Assembly: GCF_025685425.1 (NCBI RefSeq)
Contig: NZ_JAGTAS010000051.1
Span: 62,001-126,000, forward strand
From: Terriglobus albidus
GTDB taxonomy: Bacteria > Acidobacteriota > Terriglobia > Terriglobales > Acidobacteriaceae
Length of the DNA: 64,000 bases
Direction: 5' to 3'
The notes beneath the pieces were generated by a model. It saw only the letters and a program-made list of their open reading frames with translations, did no database searches and was not told where the DNA came from. This document shows, piece by piece, positions 53,001 to 62,167 of this stretch (position 1 is its first letter; every line of letters starts with the position of its first letter). The position numbers and the translations under genes are program-made.

Positions 53001-53319
53001 TCTTCCGGGCGATCTTACCGAAGTTCCCGGTACCACCGGCGAGAACCTCATAGTGCCCGGGCTGCAGGAAGGTCGATGTGAAGTAGCCGTCGCTATTCGT
53101 GGTCACCGTACGGCTTGCGCCGGTGTCGGTGTTGGTGATGACGACAGTAGTGTTCGGAACTGCGGCGCCGGAGGCATCCGTAATGGTTCCGGAGATCGTA
53201 CCAGTCGCAGCGGTTTGTGCCAGAGCGCGCGGCGTGGCTACATAGGCCGGAACAACCAACATACCGGCAGTCAGCACAGCCGCGAATACACGCGTGCTAC
53301 AGATCTTTGCAATCTTCAT
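50014..53319 (-). CDS. TonB-dependent receptor, Oar-like (2)
   Basis: 1101 residues; GAGGAG lies 10 nt before the ATG. Signal peptide about 1-34, carboxypeptidase-regulatory-like domain about 37-125 (GTISGTITDASGAAVPNTTVV, GYFTSTFLQPGHYEV), plug with VSQQLVSNLPVNGRRWDNF, and SAEFGGAAGGVINAITKSGTN, then the barrel (GASIGGPIIKDKLFYFITYDG) ending QFSAKVSF with terminal Phe. The substrate is unknown. A TTGACA -35-like box on its strand lies at 53481-53486. It is about 45% shorter in extracellular loops than receptor 1 by eye, so it is not a recent duplicate. Confidence 0.92.
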   Translation of the reverse strand: MKIAKICSTRVFAAVLTAGMLVVPAYVATPRALAQTAATGTISGTITDASGAAVPNTTVVITNTDTGASRTVTTNSDGYFTSTFLQPGHYEVLAGGTGNFGKIARKNLTLTVGQMLTVDSTLPAASVSTDVTVLDVAPLIETEKTSMAQTVSQQLVSNLPVNGRRWDNFVLLTPNVVPDGNSGLISYRGISGLYNTNLVDGTNNQQAFFSEARGRAIGAPYVFSLDTIKEFQSSTSGYSAEFGGAAGGVINAITKSGTNATHGDLFYYLRYPTLNALDPLTKYTAKLNNQSYLLTPTVHQQQQFGASIGGPIIKDKLFYFITYDGFRKVNPIFYLGVTPSTLLAMANNTYSTAYKTCPTGVTTAQCVAAANYIISQQGIYPRTAIQDIVYPRLDYQFNDKNHVSVSYNFANFRQPNGYRTDNTRTNESIGANGRNDFHQRYLIANWESVLSSNSANAVHFQWSRDLEVTGTNAPGPSVSISNILTYGETLALPRGAFPDEKRLQFADTYSTTHGKHSIKAGVDLNFIHEKLSNLFQGNGNYTYSQFTGQVQPSAVAGFYNWVQDVYGANGGRHYTQFIQVNDPITHVGADDFWIKHIAGFAEDQWKIRSDFTFTAGVRYDVQLVNQPPQPYTNSYNGVPSPLGNSVTNSIFINKKMIQPRLGFAWSPVDGMVVRGGYGMFYALTPGSLFYCTRVENGVFQQQFTVRATSSTATGTESGVGLAFPTGAPSNTGVLFTPPGPALAAPFAGAVTPTVNGSAAATPLSFRGQDKNFTNPYTHSFDLAVEQQLPLKSTLTVAYVGTRGMRLPFFIDANLPHTSLTRTYTTPSGGSITVPFYSSALTRPSPNDGIILVGYSGINTWYHSGAFTLRKQMSQGVELLANYTWSKAIDGSQVSGVNGTFNGTNPILDPYNLKNPGTLKEYGRSDLDMRGRFVGSIVIAPKFGFSNHLVAYAANGWTLSSAITLQDGLPLTARMSASPSTGVLDGGVTGGTVNLNAGADAGRAPHVSRNAYPSNGIRNIDARLSRSFPIHENIRLELLTELFNVANRRQMTSFNTTAFALSGTTITNFTAASAYQNFGQPSSTSSVLYGPRQAQFSAKVSF

Positions 53320-53518
53320 GAAACGTCACTCCTCAAAAAGGGCGAAACAAAAATCAAAGGTTTCGAAGCGGTTCTATCGGTCAATAATCCCGGGGAACTC
53401 GTGGCGCGCTCGCTGGACGCGGCTGCGCCCGAAAAACCTGTTTCAGGTGTTAGTTCTACGGTCAGTGACCGCAGACGGGTTGTCAAGTAAAAGAATCACG
53501 AGGATTCATACGTACAAA

Positions 53519-53557
53519 CCTCACCGCCGGTATCGCAGCGCGATACAAACGGTGAGG
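53519..53557 (-). terminator. Two-part hairpin after the ABC-F gene's receptor neighbour
   Basis: Outer arms CCTCACCG/CGGTGAGG and inner arms GTATCGC/GCGATAC with a 3x3 internal loop, 12 bp beyond the ABC-F stop codon's upstream side (between the ABC-F gene at 53570 and receptor 2). It could end ABC-F transcripts, but no T-run follows on that strand. Confidence 0.5.
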
Positions 53558-53569
53558 ATTTGCGGGAAG

Positions 53570-55174
53570 TTATTTTGCTGCGGCCAGGACCTGCTGATAC
53601 TCGGCGTATGGTCCCTTGAAATCTTCAACCGTGCCGTCCTGGAAGTGCCAGATGCGGGTCGCGACCTCGTCGATCAGATCCTCATCGTGCGTCACCAGCA
53701 GTACCGTCCCCTCGTACTTCTGCAGCGCCTGGTTCAAGGCGTTGATCGATTCCAGATCGAGGTGGTTGGTGGGTTCGTCAAAGATCAGAATGTTGGGCTT
53801 CTGCAGCATCAACTTGCAGAAGATCAGGCGCGCCTGCTCGCCGCCCGACAGAGCCTCAGTCTTCTTCAGGCCCTCTTCGCCGCGGAAGAGCATCTGACCC
53901 AGAATGCCGCGGATGTCTTCTTCCGTAGCCTTCTCATCGAACTGATGCAGCCAGTCGGCAACCGTCATGCCCTTGGTCACGGTTCCGGTGTGGTCCTGAG
54001 CAAAGTAGCCGATGTTGGCCTCGTGTCCCCACTTCACCGTGCCGCCGTCGCGGGTGAACTCCTTGTCGTCGGTCTCCGGCATGCCGGCGAGCAGCGACTT
54101 CAGCATCGTCGTCTTACCGGTTCCGTTACGGCCAATCAGTACGACCTTCTCACCACGCATCACCGCGGAGGTGAAGTTCTTGAAGACCGGCACGTCGTAT
54201 GACTTGGACACTGCCTCGATCTCCAGAATGTGCTTGCCCGAAGGACGAAGCTGATCGAAGCGGATATACGGACGTTGAATGTTCGAGCGCGCCAGCTCGG
54301 TGGTTTGCAGGCGCTCTACTTCTTTCTTACGCGAGTTCACCTGAGACGAACGTGTACCGGCGGAGAAGCGCGCGATGAAGTCGTTCAACTGCGCGATCTT
54401 CTTTTCGCGCTGTTCGTTCTGCGACTCGATGCGCTGGCGGACCTGCGTCTTCTGCAGCACCATGTCATCGTAGCCGCCGGTGTAGGTGATGATCGTCTGA
54501 TAGTCGATATCGGCGATGTGGGTGCAGACCGAGTTCAGGAAGTGACGGTCGTGTGAGATGGTGATCAGCGTGCCATCGAAACGGACCAGGAAGTCCTGCA
54601 GCCAGTGGATGGACTCGAGATCGAGATAGTTCGTAGGCTCGTCCAGCAGCAGCGCCTGCGGATTGCCGAAGAGAGCCTGCGCCAACAGCACGCGGACCTT
54701 CTGGCCGCCCTGCAGCTCGCCCATCTTGCGCTCGTGCAGGTCATCGGCAATATCGAGACCCTGCAGCAGTACGGCCGCATTTGATTCGGCCTCGTAGCCG
54801 TCTTCTTCGCCGATCACGCCTTCCAGCTCACCCAGACGGATGCCGTCATCATCGGTCAGCTCAGCCTTCTCATACAGGTGGTCGCGCTCTTCCAGAGCAG
54901 ACCAGAGGGCCTTATTGCCCATAATGACAGTGTCGATGACGCGGTAGGCGTCGAAGGCGTACTGGTCCTGGCGCAGAACACCGAGCTTCTTCGGCCGGAC
55001 CACGTTGCCCTTCTGGGCGTCAATCTCACCGGTAAGCACCTTCATGAAGGTGGACTTACCGGCGCCATTCGGGCCCGTGAGGCCATACCGGCGGCCTGCG
55101 ATAAACGTGGTGCTTACGTCCTCAAAGAGAACCTTCGAGCCGTAACGCATGGAGACATTGGAAACGGAGATCAT
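53570..55174 (-). CDS. ybiT: ABC-F family ATP-binding protein (YbiT-like)
   Basis: 534 residues, no membrane domain. Two ABC cassettes: Walker A GPNGAGKST (about 36-44) and GRNGTGKTT (about 350), signatures LQGGQKVRVLLAQALF and LSGGEQARLIFCKLML, Walker B/DEPTN in ALLLDEPTNYLD and ILIFDEPTNHLD, and the H-switch His in SHDRHF and THDEDL. The first signature is LQGGQ rather than LSGGQ. Length and the segments LRQDQYAFDAYRVIDTVIMG and RFSAGTRSSQ match YbiT. ABC-F proteins bind the ribosomal E site and relieve stalled translation; the role of YbiT is not fully settled. Confidence 0.88.
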   Translation of the reverse strand: MISVSNVSMRYGSKVLFEDVSTTFIAGRRYGLTGPNGAGKSTFMKVLTGEIDAQKGNVVRPKKLGVLRQDQYAFDAYRVIDTVIMGNKALWSALEERDHLYEKAELTDDDGIRLGELEGVIGEEDGYEAESNAAVLLQGLDIADDLHERKMGELQGGQKVRVLLAQALFGNPQALLLDEPTNYLDLESIHWLQDFLVRFDGTLITISHDRHFLNSVCTHIADIDYQTIITYTGGYDDMVLQKTQVRQRIESQNEQREKKIAQLNDFIARFSAGTRSSQVNSRKKEVERLQTTELARSNIQRPYIRFDQLRPSGKHILEIEAVSKSYDVPVFKNFTSAVMRGEKVVLIGRNGTGKTTMLKSLLAGMPETDDKEFTRDGGTVKWGHEANIGYFAQDHTGTVTKGMTVADWLHQFDEKATEEDIRGILGQMLFRGEEGLKKTEALSGGEQARLIFCKLMLQKPNILIFDEPTNHLDLESINALNQALQKYEGTVLLVTHDEDLIDEVATRIWHFQDGTVEDFKGPYAEYQQVLAAAK

Positions 55175-55383
55175 TCGTCTTCTATTTTCTCATGTGTTGT
55201 CCAGCGTTAAAGCGGGAAGAGGGCGGCAAATGCCGGCCTCTTTTTGATGAATTGTGCGTTAGGAAACTGATGGATTTTGTCCCGGGTCTCAGCGTTTCCA
55301 CGGTAAGGGCGGGACAAGTTATTTGAGGTTGTCGGCACTCCAGACATTGCCCTCAGCGGTTAAAACCGCTGTTTGCCGCGAGA

Positions 55384-55438
55384 TACGGGCCGGCTGAAGC
55401 CGGCCCCTTAAGCAAAACATCCGCGCTCTGCGCGAACA
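55384..55438 (-). repeat. REP with TTAAG tag and GCGC hairpin
   Basis: TACGGGCCGGCTGAAGCCGGCCCCTTAAGC reversed unit followed by a CCGCGCTCTGCGCG hairpin, as in the composites at 22523 and 30827. The gap 55175-55516 holds nothing else recognisable. Confidence 0.65.
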
Positions 55439-55516
55439 GGAGAGGGACGGCATGTGCCGCCCCTCTCTGATGGATTTTGCGTGTACTGAAGAATCCCATC
55501 CGATGGTATTCATCTG

Positions 55517-58500
55517 TTAGAAGCGGACGATTGCTACCCACTGCCAGACGCGCGGCTGGTTGGCCTGCGAGGTGATCTGGCCGAAGGCTGTGTTGGTCCA
55601 GTCGGTGCTGGGCGCCGAGTAGACCGGGTGGTTCAACAGGTTAGTTGCCTCAGCCCGGAACTGGAGCTGCAGCGGCTCATAGAACCGTGCCAGCGAGAAG
55701 TTCCGCTGCAGGGCCATATCCCACTGGTTCAGGAAGTCGGCCCGCAAGCCGCTGAAACGAATCGGAAAAGTACGGATCTGGTACTGGTTCGGAGTCGCAC
55801 TCGTGTCGATGCCGCTGGTTAGCGTGTTGGTCGTTTTGGTTACGAAGCTATTGATATTGAACCAGTAGCCGGCCGCGCCGGTAGCCTGCGCCGCCGCCGA
55901 GGCCTTGTACCCGCTGCGTCCCCAGGCCGCATCCACAGGGTTTGTGCCTTTGTACAACGGGCTGGTGCCGGCCGGAGTAAACGACAATGGCTGCCCACTC
56001 TGAACCTGGTAGACACCCTGCATCTGCCATCCGCCGACCAGCGCGGAGACAAAGGCGTTGTCGTGCAGATACTGCCGTCCGCGGCCGAAGGGCAACTGAT
56101 AGATGCCGGAGGTGGCAAAGCGGAAGGTGCGATCGTTGCTCGAGGTTCCGTACCAAAGACTGGAGTCGGAGTTATTCAGGTACTGCGTCGCATCCAGCGA
56201 CTTCGACCAGGTAAAAGCCGAGGTGAAGGAAGCTCCGTTGGAGAAGCGGCGCAGAAGTTGCGCCTGCAGCGAGTGATAGATCGACATGCCGTTCGTCATG
56301 TACGCCGTCACGCCGGTGAACTCCGGATAGGGACGCACGAGCTGCGAGACAGCAACCGTCTTTCCAGAGCCCAGAGAGACGGTTGTGGGAGCGATGTTCT
56401 GGAACGGATTGGTTACCGTCGCCGACATCCTGTTCGCGGCATCCACGTCATAGCCGTTGGTCGCGGTCGACAGATACTGGCGTGGCACCGCATCGAACTC
56501 CTTGTTTACCGGCAGATGCAGGCCGTGGTTGCCGACATAGTCCACTGCCGCCAACCAGGAACCGAACGCACGCTGGAAGCCGAAGCTCCAACGCTGGTTG
56601 TAGGGCACCTGTGGATTTCTCGGCTGGAAGGTAACCGAGTTGCCGAGGAAGGTCTGCATGCCAAGCGAGTTTCCGGTCGGCTGCGCAATGCCGGACGGGA
56701 ACGGATTGGAGATCGGCGCGGTGAAGGTCACGTTGTCCGTGGTCGCCGACTGCGAGGTCGTCGCCGTGAAGCCCTGCTGCGGCAGAAGAAAGGTCGAGGT
56801 CGAACCGGCATTTCCGCCCGACAGGTAGAAGGTGCTCAGCGAGTCGGCAAAGAGGCCGTAGCCGCCGCGCATGACCGTGTTGTCCATAAAGCGCCAGGAG
56901 AAGCCGATACGTGGCAGCAGCATCAGCTTCTGTGCATCGTAGTCTTTGCGGTCAAACCCCTGCTCTCCCAGGAAGCGCAGGCCTCCGTTGACCGTCCAGG
57001 CTGATGCCGCCGGCAGAGTCGAATTCGAGCTTGCAATGGTGGCGTACTTCGCCTGTGCCGCCGCCGCAATGGGATTCGGCGTGTTGAAGTCGAAGTACGT
57101 GTTCGCCTTCTGGTTGCGCTCGCTGTTCGGCCCCTCGTACTCGTAGCGCAGGCCAAGATTGATGGTGAGGTTCGGCAGCGCCTTGAAGTCATCGTGGAAC
57201 CAGCCGGCCATGTAGTTGGACCGTACCGCCAGATCGGAGTTGATGGTGATGGCCGAGCTGTTCGGCAGCCCCATCTCGAACTGAGCCAGCGAATAGTCAA
57301 TGCTGGATGAGCCGCCGCTGGTCGATTGGGTGTAAGTGCCGGTGTGCTGATAGCGGCCGTTCGACTGCGTCGTAATGCCGGCGTCGACGTTGTACATGCG
57401 GTACTCGTAGCCGGTACGGAAGAAATGCCGTCCCAGGGTGCGCGAGATCTGCACCGAGCCCATGGTGATGTCGTTGTGTGAGATTACGCCGTTGTCTGAG
57501 TTCAGCGACTGGTAGCCGGTGATATCGAGACGCGGAAATGCCTGCGCATTTGGCCCGAGACCGTTAACCAGATAGGCGGGCATACCGATGGAGGTTGCAT
57601 TCAGAATGCCTTGTGACGGCACGACGTTCTGGTTCACAAAGCGTGTCCACGAAACGCGTGCTTCGAGCACCGTGGTCGGCGAGAGCACGAAGGTATAGCC
57701 CACTGCCGCGCCCTTGTTGCGATAGGTCAGGGTCGTTCCGGAAACCTGGCCGAAGTAGGCGTTCTTGCCGGGCTGCAGACGCCGGCTCTGCACATAGTGG
57801 CCATAAATTGACTGCCGGTTGGAGATGGCAACGTCACTGCGCACAACGTAGGCGTAGTAGTAGTCCGGTTCGGCGCCGGCATAGGAGTAGTTACTGGCGC
57901 CGGCGGGGTCACTGGTCGCGGTATTCGGTTGCGGATAGTACTTCAGCGCCGCAGCGGCAATGGGGCTGATACGTGAGCCGGGAATGATATTCCCCGGGAA
58001 CGGATCGCGCACCACCTTGCTGTTCACCGTGCGGCCCGAGTATGGATCGTAGAGCTGATACTTCGGCAGCAGCGCAGAGAAGTCTCCGTTGCGGAAGGCG
58101 GTAGGAGGCACACCAAAGGTCAACACGTTCGGTGTCGCTGCCCGCGAGTGCTCCCATCCGGTGAAGAAGAAGGCGTGATCGCGCCACACCGGGCCGCCCA
58201 CCGATCCGCCCTCACGCAGCCAGACCGCCTTCGCCGCGGGAGTGCCGCCGAGATGCCAGTAGTTCGAGTTCAGCGTGGGGTTCTGGTAATAGCCGAAGGC
58301 CGATCCGTGAAATGCGTTTGTGCCTGATTTGAGAGCGACGTTCACGAAGCCGCCGGCGGAGTGTCCCTGCGATGCGTCGTACGACGAGGTCTCCACGCGA
58401 TACTGGTTGATGAACTCCGTAGAGGGCGTGTACGCGGAGAGACGAATGCGGTTATCCGGAGCTCCGTCGAGGCGATATTCCAGCGAGTTAAGTACCGAGC

Positions 58501-59056
58501 CATTCACCGACACATTGGCCGTACCGCTGTCGTAGGTGTGGATGTTCGGATTCACGCCTGACGGAATGATGCCGGGCGCCAGGTTCTGCAGTGTGAACGG
58601 ATTGCCGTAGATGGAGGGCAGTTCCTGGATCGACCGCTCTTCGACGATCATGCCCATGGAGCCCGAGGTCTCCTGCAGCTGCTGTACGCCGGCCCGGACT
58701 TCGACAACTTCTGAGGTCTCGCCGATCTCCAGCGAGGCGTCCTGCTGGTTGGTGGCGTTCACGTCGACCACGGTGTGGGTGCGCTCCAGCCGCTTGAAGC
58801 CGGTCCGGTTCACGGTCAGGGTGTAGCTGCCTGGGTTCAGGCTGGGGAAGGTGTAGACACCGTCGTTGTTGCTTTTGGTGGTCTGCTGGACACCCGTCGC
58901 TTCATTGCGGAGCGTGATGGCGGCGTCGGGGAGGATGCTTCCGGTGTTATCGGTGATCCTACCAGTAATTGCACCACGCTCACTTTGGGCGACAACCGAG
59001 AGGGTGGAAGCCAGAAGGGCAAAGATTGCCAGAAACGTTTTTATTCCTCGATACAT
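55517..59056 (-). CDS. TonB-dependent receptor, Oar-like (3)
   Basis: 1179 residues. Signal peptide about 1-23, carboxypeptidase-regulatory-like domain about 27-115 (GAITGRITDNTGSILPDAAITLRN, GVYTFPSLNPGSYTL), plug (ERSIQELPSIYGNPFTLQN, HSAGGFVNVALKSGTNAFHG), and barrel (GGSVGGPVWRDHAFFFTGWE) ending VAIVRF with terminal Phe. The AGTSSN/Asn-Gly-rich loops are typical of the acidobacterial Oar group. Its leader region at 59057-59508 holds a copy of the MITE-like element shared with the divergent amidohydrolase gene. Substrate unknown. Confidence 0.92.
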   Translation of the reverse strand: MYRGIKTFLAIFALLASTLSVVAQSERGAITGRITDNTGSILPDAAITLRNEATGVQQTTKSNNDGVYTFPSLNPGSYTLTVNRTGFKRLERTHTVVDVNATNQQDASLEIGETSEVVEVRAGVQQLQETSGSMGMIVEERSIQELPSIYGNPFTLQNLAPGIIPSGVNPNIHTYDSGTANVSVNGSVLNSLEYRLDGAPDNRIRLSAYTPSTEFINQYRVETSSYDASQGHSAGGFVNVALKSGTNAFHGSAFGYYQNPTLNSNYWHLGGTPAAKAVWLREGGSVGGPVWRDHAFFFTGWEHSRAATPNVLTFGVPPTAFRNGDFSALLPKYQLYDPYSGRTVNSKVVRDPFPGNIIPGSRISPIAAAALKYYPQPNTATSDPAGASNYSYAGAEPDYYYAYVVRSDVAISNRQSIYGHYVQSRRLQPGKNAYFGQVSGTTLTYRNKGAAVGYTFVLSPTTVLEARVSWTRFVNQNVVPSQGILNATSIGMPAYLVNGLGPNAQAFPRLDITGYQSLNSDNGVISHNDITMGSVQISRTLGRHFFRTGYEYRMYNVDAGITTQSNGRYQHTGTYTQSTSGGSSSIDYSLAQFEMGLPNSSAITINSDLAVRSNYMAGWFHDDFKALPNLTINLGLRYEYEGPNSERNQKANTYFDFNTPNPIAAAAQAKYATIASSNSTLPAASAWTVNGGLRFLGEQGFDRKDYDAQKLMLLPRIGFSWRFMDNTVMRGGYGLFADSLSTFYLSGGNAGSTSTFLLPQQGFTATTSQSATTDNVTFTAPISNPFPSGIAQPTGNSLGMQTFLGNSVTFQPRNPQVPYNQRWSFGFQRAFGSWLAAVDYVGNHGLHLPVNKEFDAVPRQYLSTATNGYDVDAANRMSATVTNPFQNIAPTTVSLGSGKTVAVSQLVRPYPEFTGVTAYMTNGMSIYHSLQAQLLRRFSNGASFTSAFTWSKSLDATQYLNNSDSSLWYGTSSNDRTFRFATSGIYQLPFGRGRQYLHDNAFVSALVGGWQMQGVYQVQSGQPLSFTPAGTSPLYKGTNPVDAAWGRSGYKASAAAQATGAAGYWFNINSFVTKTTNTLTSGIDTSATPNQYQIRTFPIRFSGLRADFLNQWDMALQRNFSLARFYEPLQLQFRAEATNLLNHPVYSAPSTDWTNTAFGQITSQANQPRVWQWVAIVRF

Positions 59057-59254
59057 TGGGCCTCTAAATAGAAACTCTTCTTTGTATGCTGTTTTGAATA
59101 GTTTTGGAAACAGACGTATTGGTCAGTCCACTTCGGTCAGCGAGTATCGCGGTTCGTTACAAAATTTGTCAACTGGAAAAGAAGACACTCTCCTCGGAGG
59201 CGCGAGGGGGCAACAGAGGGTATGGAGCGATTTGGGTGAATCGATGCTCGCACT

Positions 59255-59367
59255 TAGAGCATTCCCTGTTGCTGAGTAGCACGGAAGAGGAGTACACCGG
59301 CGTTTTCATTGCGGAAACGGCCCATTGATGCAGAAGCCCTACTCGATACCTACAGGAAAATGCTCTA
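59255..59367. repeat. MITE-like palindromic element, copy 3 (inverted)
   Basis: 113 bp, reverse orientation to copies 1 and 2. Ends TAGAGCATTCCCTGT and ACAGGAAAATGCTCTA, with the central hairpin GCGTTTT..GAAAACGC-type core slightly decayed (GGCGTTTTCATTGCGGAAACGGCC). It lies between divergent genes, 141 bp before the amidohydrolase start. Confidence 0.85.
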
Positions 59368-59508
59368 GAGCTAATCCGACGTGGAGGTGTAACAGACATG
59401 GGATCTTCGGGCTTTTCCACTCTTGGCTCAGGAACAAAGCCGTGGCCGAAATCGTAGATGGTTGACAGTTGATGGCGGCGGTGCAAGCCATATGTGAAGA
59501 GGAGTCTG

Positions 59509-60726
59509 ATGACGAGAAGATTGCACCGCGAGGTACTTTGGCTTGTACTATTGCTGCTCACCCCATGTGCGGTTGGTTTGGGACAGGAACTGGCGATTGA
59601 AGACGCGGCTGTTTATACCTCGCCGGATGCGCCACTGCGTAGCCATGTAAACATCGTCATCCACCATGGTGTGATCGCGAGTGTCGGAGAGCAAGTACGC
59701 ATCCCTAAGGGAATCCAGACAATCTCCTGCAATGGCTGCGTTGTGCTTGCCGGGTTCTGGAATGCGCATGTTCATTTCATGGAACCGAAGTGGAACGATG
59801 CCGCACATCAGCCTGCCGAGAGGTTGACACGCCAACTGAGTGAGATGGTCACGCACTCAGGCTTTACGACTGTGGTCGATACCGGTTCGGATGTAGAGAA
59901 TACCGTCGCACTGCGGAAGCGGTTGGAGAGTGGTGAAGTCCTGGGTCCGCGGGTCTTCACCGCGGGAATTCCTCTCTATCCGGCGCATGCGTTGCCCTAC
60001 TATCTGGCGGATGTTCCGGCAGAGATCAAAGCGAAGCTGGGACAGCCCGATACTGCCGAAGATGCCAAGTCGCTTGTCGATAAAAATCGCGCCGCTGGAG
60101 CCGACCTCCTGAAGCTCTTCACCGGTTCGATTGTGAGTCCAAATCGGATCACCCCGATGAAAGTGGAGATCGCTCGTGCAGCCGCCGAGGAGGAACACAA
60201 GGGCGGAGGACTTGTTTTTTCGCATTCGTCGAATCTGGAAGGAACGAAAGTGGCGATCGACGCCGGTGTGGATGTTCTGGCGCATACGCCGGAGGTCACG
60301 CACGGAATTGATGAAGCTGTCTTACGCGACATGATCACGAGGCACATGACCATCATTCCTACATTGAAGCTCTTCTCCCAGGACCACGATATTGCGGAGA
60401 TTCGAGGACTGGACTATCGCTTTCACCAACGTGGCGGGCGGCTTGTTTACGGCACTGACACGGGGTTCCTTCCGGACTACGACCAGGGCGAAGAGTTTCG
60501 CCAACTGATGGCGGCGGGGTTTACCTTCCGCGATGTGCTGGAGATGCTGACGACCGCTCCGGCGGCTCTGTTCCATCTCTCACAGAGAGAGGGTAAGGTG
60601 ATGCCCGGAATGCGCGGCGATCTTACGGTTTTGTCCGATGATCCGGCGTCGGGAGGTCCTGAGGCGTTTACCAAAGTTCGAGATACGGTCCGTGGAGGGG
60701 TCGTGATCTGGTCGGCCGACAAATAA
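59509..60726 (+). CDS. Secreted amidohydrolase family protein
   Basis: 405 residues from ATG 59509, with GAGGAG 4 nt upstream; GTG 59494 is in frame but precedes that site. Signal peptide (LHREVLWLVLLLLTPCAVGLG), then the composite beta-sandwich/TIM-barrel fold. Metal site: HVH in GFWNAHVHF, Lys in ADLLKLFTG, His in LVFSHSSNLEG and VLAHTPEVTHG, and Asp in VYGTDTGFLPD. This is the imidazolonepropionase-like/prolidase-like exported group. The substrate is likely a peptide or cyclic amide; nothing nearby specifies it. Confidence 0.88.
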   Translation: MTRRLHREVLWLVLLLLTPCAVGLGQELAIEDAAVYTSPDAPLRSHVNIVIHHGVIASVGEQVRIPKGIQTISCNGCVVLAGFWNAHVHFMEPKWNDAAHQPAERLTRQLSEMVTHSGFTTVVDTGSDVENTVALRKRLESGEVLGPRVFTAGIPLYPAHALPYYLADVPAEIKAKLGQPDTAEDAKSLVDKNRAAGADLLKLFTGSIVSPNRITPMKVEIARAAAEEEHKGGGLVFSHSSNLEGTKVAIDAGVDVLAHTPEVTHGIDEAVLRDMITRHMTIIPTLKLFSQDHDIAEIRGLDYRFHQRGGRLVYGTDTGFLPDYDQGEEFRQLMAAGFTFRDVLEMLTTAPAALFHLSQREGKVMPGMRGDLTVLSDDPASGGPEAFTKVRDTVRGGVVIWSADK

Positions 60727-60964
60727 CCAAGGCTGCAGATAGATCGTGAGTTATAGCCGTAGCGTATGAGTATGTGGGGACTCGGGTAGGTTATCGGGTG
60801 CTTGTCCGGGATTTTGGGTTTTCCTAGCCCACCCTAGCGTTGCGAGGGTGGGGCACCCGGGTAAAGAAAATGGGGAAAAGCAGATTTCTCCGCTCCCTGT
60901 GGTCACTACGAAATGACAAATACAAAGGGACCAGAACTGGTTTCGAAGGGCTTCATCCCAAGAT

Positions 60965-60999
60965 CCCACCCATCGCTTTGCGATGGATGGGGCACCCAG
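60965..60999. repeat. GCTT(T/C)GC-loop hairpin repeat
   Basis: CCCACCCATC-GCTTTGC-GATGGATGGGGCACCCAG, the same type as 48350 but with different, still complementary arms. A GAAATGAC/GGAGAAATCTGC module (60883-60919) adjoins. The 306-bp gap 60727-61032 has no gene. Confidence 0.6.
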
Positions 61000-61032
61000 C
61001 GTATGGGTGATTCGCAGTATTTTGCCGCGGCG

Positions 61033-62124
61033 CTATTCCATTCCGAGGGCGACCAGGGCGTCTTTCATGGAGGGGGCGGCCGTTGCGTGGGCGCGGGTGG
61101 CGCCGGCTTTGAGGATCTCGGTCACCAGGTGGGGATTTGCTTCGTACTTGGCGCGGCGTTCCCGGATGGGGGCCAGCTCGGCCACCACGTTGTCGGCCAG
61201 CCAGCCCTTGCACTGGATGCAGCCGATACCGGCGGTTGTGCAGCCTTCGCGGACTTCGGCTTGCTTCTCTGCCGGTGAGAACACTTTGTGCAGGTCAAAG
61301 ACCGGGCAGACGTCCGGATTGCCCGGATCGGTGCGCCGTACCCGTGCCGGGTCCGTAACCATCGTCTTCAGCTTGGCGCGGAGGTCTGCTTCCGGCTCGT
61401 TGAGCATGAGCGTGTTGCCATAGCTCTTGGACATCTTGCGGCCGTCCAGGCCGGGGAGCTTCGGCGAGGGAGTCAGCAACGCCTGCGGCTCCGGGAAGGT
61501 CAGCTCGATCAGGCTGTTGGCCGAAACCTCGGCCTTGATTCGTTCCTTGTCGGATTCGGCCTGCGCGATGGCCTCGCTCCAGCGTGAGTCGTACAACTGG
61601 TTGAAGCGGCGCGCCACCTCGCGCGTGAGCTCCACGTGCGCTACCTGATCCTGGCCCACCGGCACAAAGTCCGGCTTGTAGAGCAGGATGTCGGCGGCCT
61701 GGAGCAGCGGATACCCCAGGAAGCCATAAGTCGCCAAGTCCTTCTCGCGAAGCTGTTCCTGCTGGTCCTTGTAAGTGGGCACGCGCTCCAGCCAGCCCAG
61801 CGGTGTGAACATGCTGAAGAGCAGGTGCAGCGAGGCGTGTTCGGGCACGTGCGACTGCCGGAAGATAACGCACTTCTCCGGATCGAGGCCGCCGGCGAGG
61901 AAGTCGAGCGCGACCTCGAAGCACTTCTCCTTCACATTGCCGGGATTGGCGTAGTCGGTCGTGAGAGCGTGCCAGTCGGCGATGAAGAAGTAGCAGTCGT
62001 ACTGGTCCTGAAGGCGGACCCAGTTATAGAGCGCTCCCATGTAGTTGCCCAGGTGGAGCTTGCCTGTGGGCCGCATGCCCGAGAGCACGCGGCGGCGCGA
62101 ATTGCTGACAGAGGTTTCGGACAT
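61033..62124 (-). CDS. trpS: Tryptophan--tRNA ligase
   Basis: 363 residues. Class I synthetase: the HIGH-type signature is PTGKLHLGNYMGALYNW, and the KMSKS loop is DGRKMSKSYGNT. Also DWHALTTDY, HVPEHASLHLLFSMFTPLGWLERVPTYK and GYPLLQAADILLY, all typical of bacterial TrpRS. C-terminal GCIQCKGWLADNV carries two Cys. Slightly longer than the 330-residue standard form. 44 bp after it begins the site-2 protease gene on the same strand upstream. Confidence 0.95.
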   Translation of the reverse strand: MSETSVSNSRRRVLSGMRPTGKLHLGNYMGALYNWVRLQDQYDCYFFIADWHALTTDYANPGNVKEKCFEVALDFLAGGLDPEKCVIFRQSHVPEHASLHLLFSMFTPLGWLERVPTYKDQQEQLREKDLATYGFLGYPLLQAADILLYKPDFVPVGQDQVAHVELTREVARRFNQLYDSRWSEAIAQAESDKERIKAEVSANSLIELTFPEPQALLTPSPKLPGLDGRKMSKSYGNTLMLNEPEADLRAKLKTMVTDPARVRRTDPGNPDVCPVFDLHKVFSPAEKQAEVREGCTTAGIGCIQCKGWLADNVVAELAPIRERRAKYEANPHLVTEILKAGATRAHATAAPSMKDALVALGME

Positions 62125-62167
62125 GACTGAATAGATGATGGTAAATCAGCGCTACAACGCTACAGGG

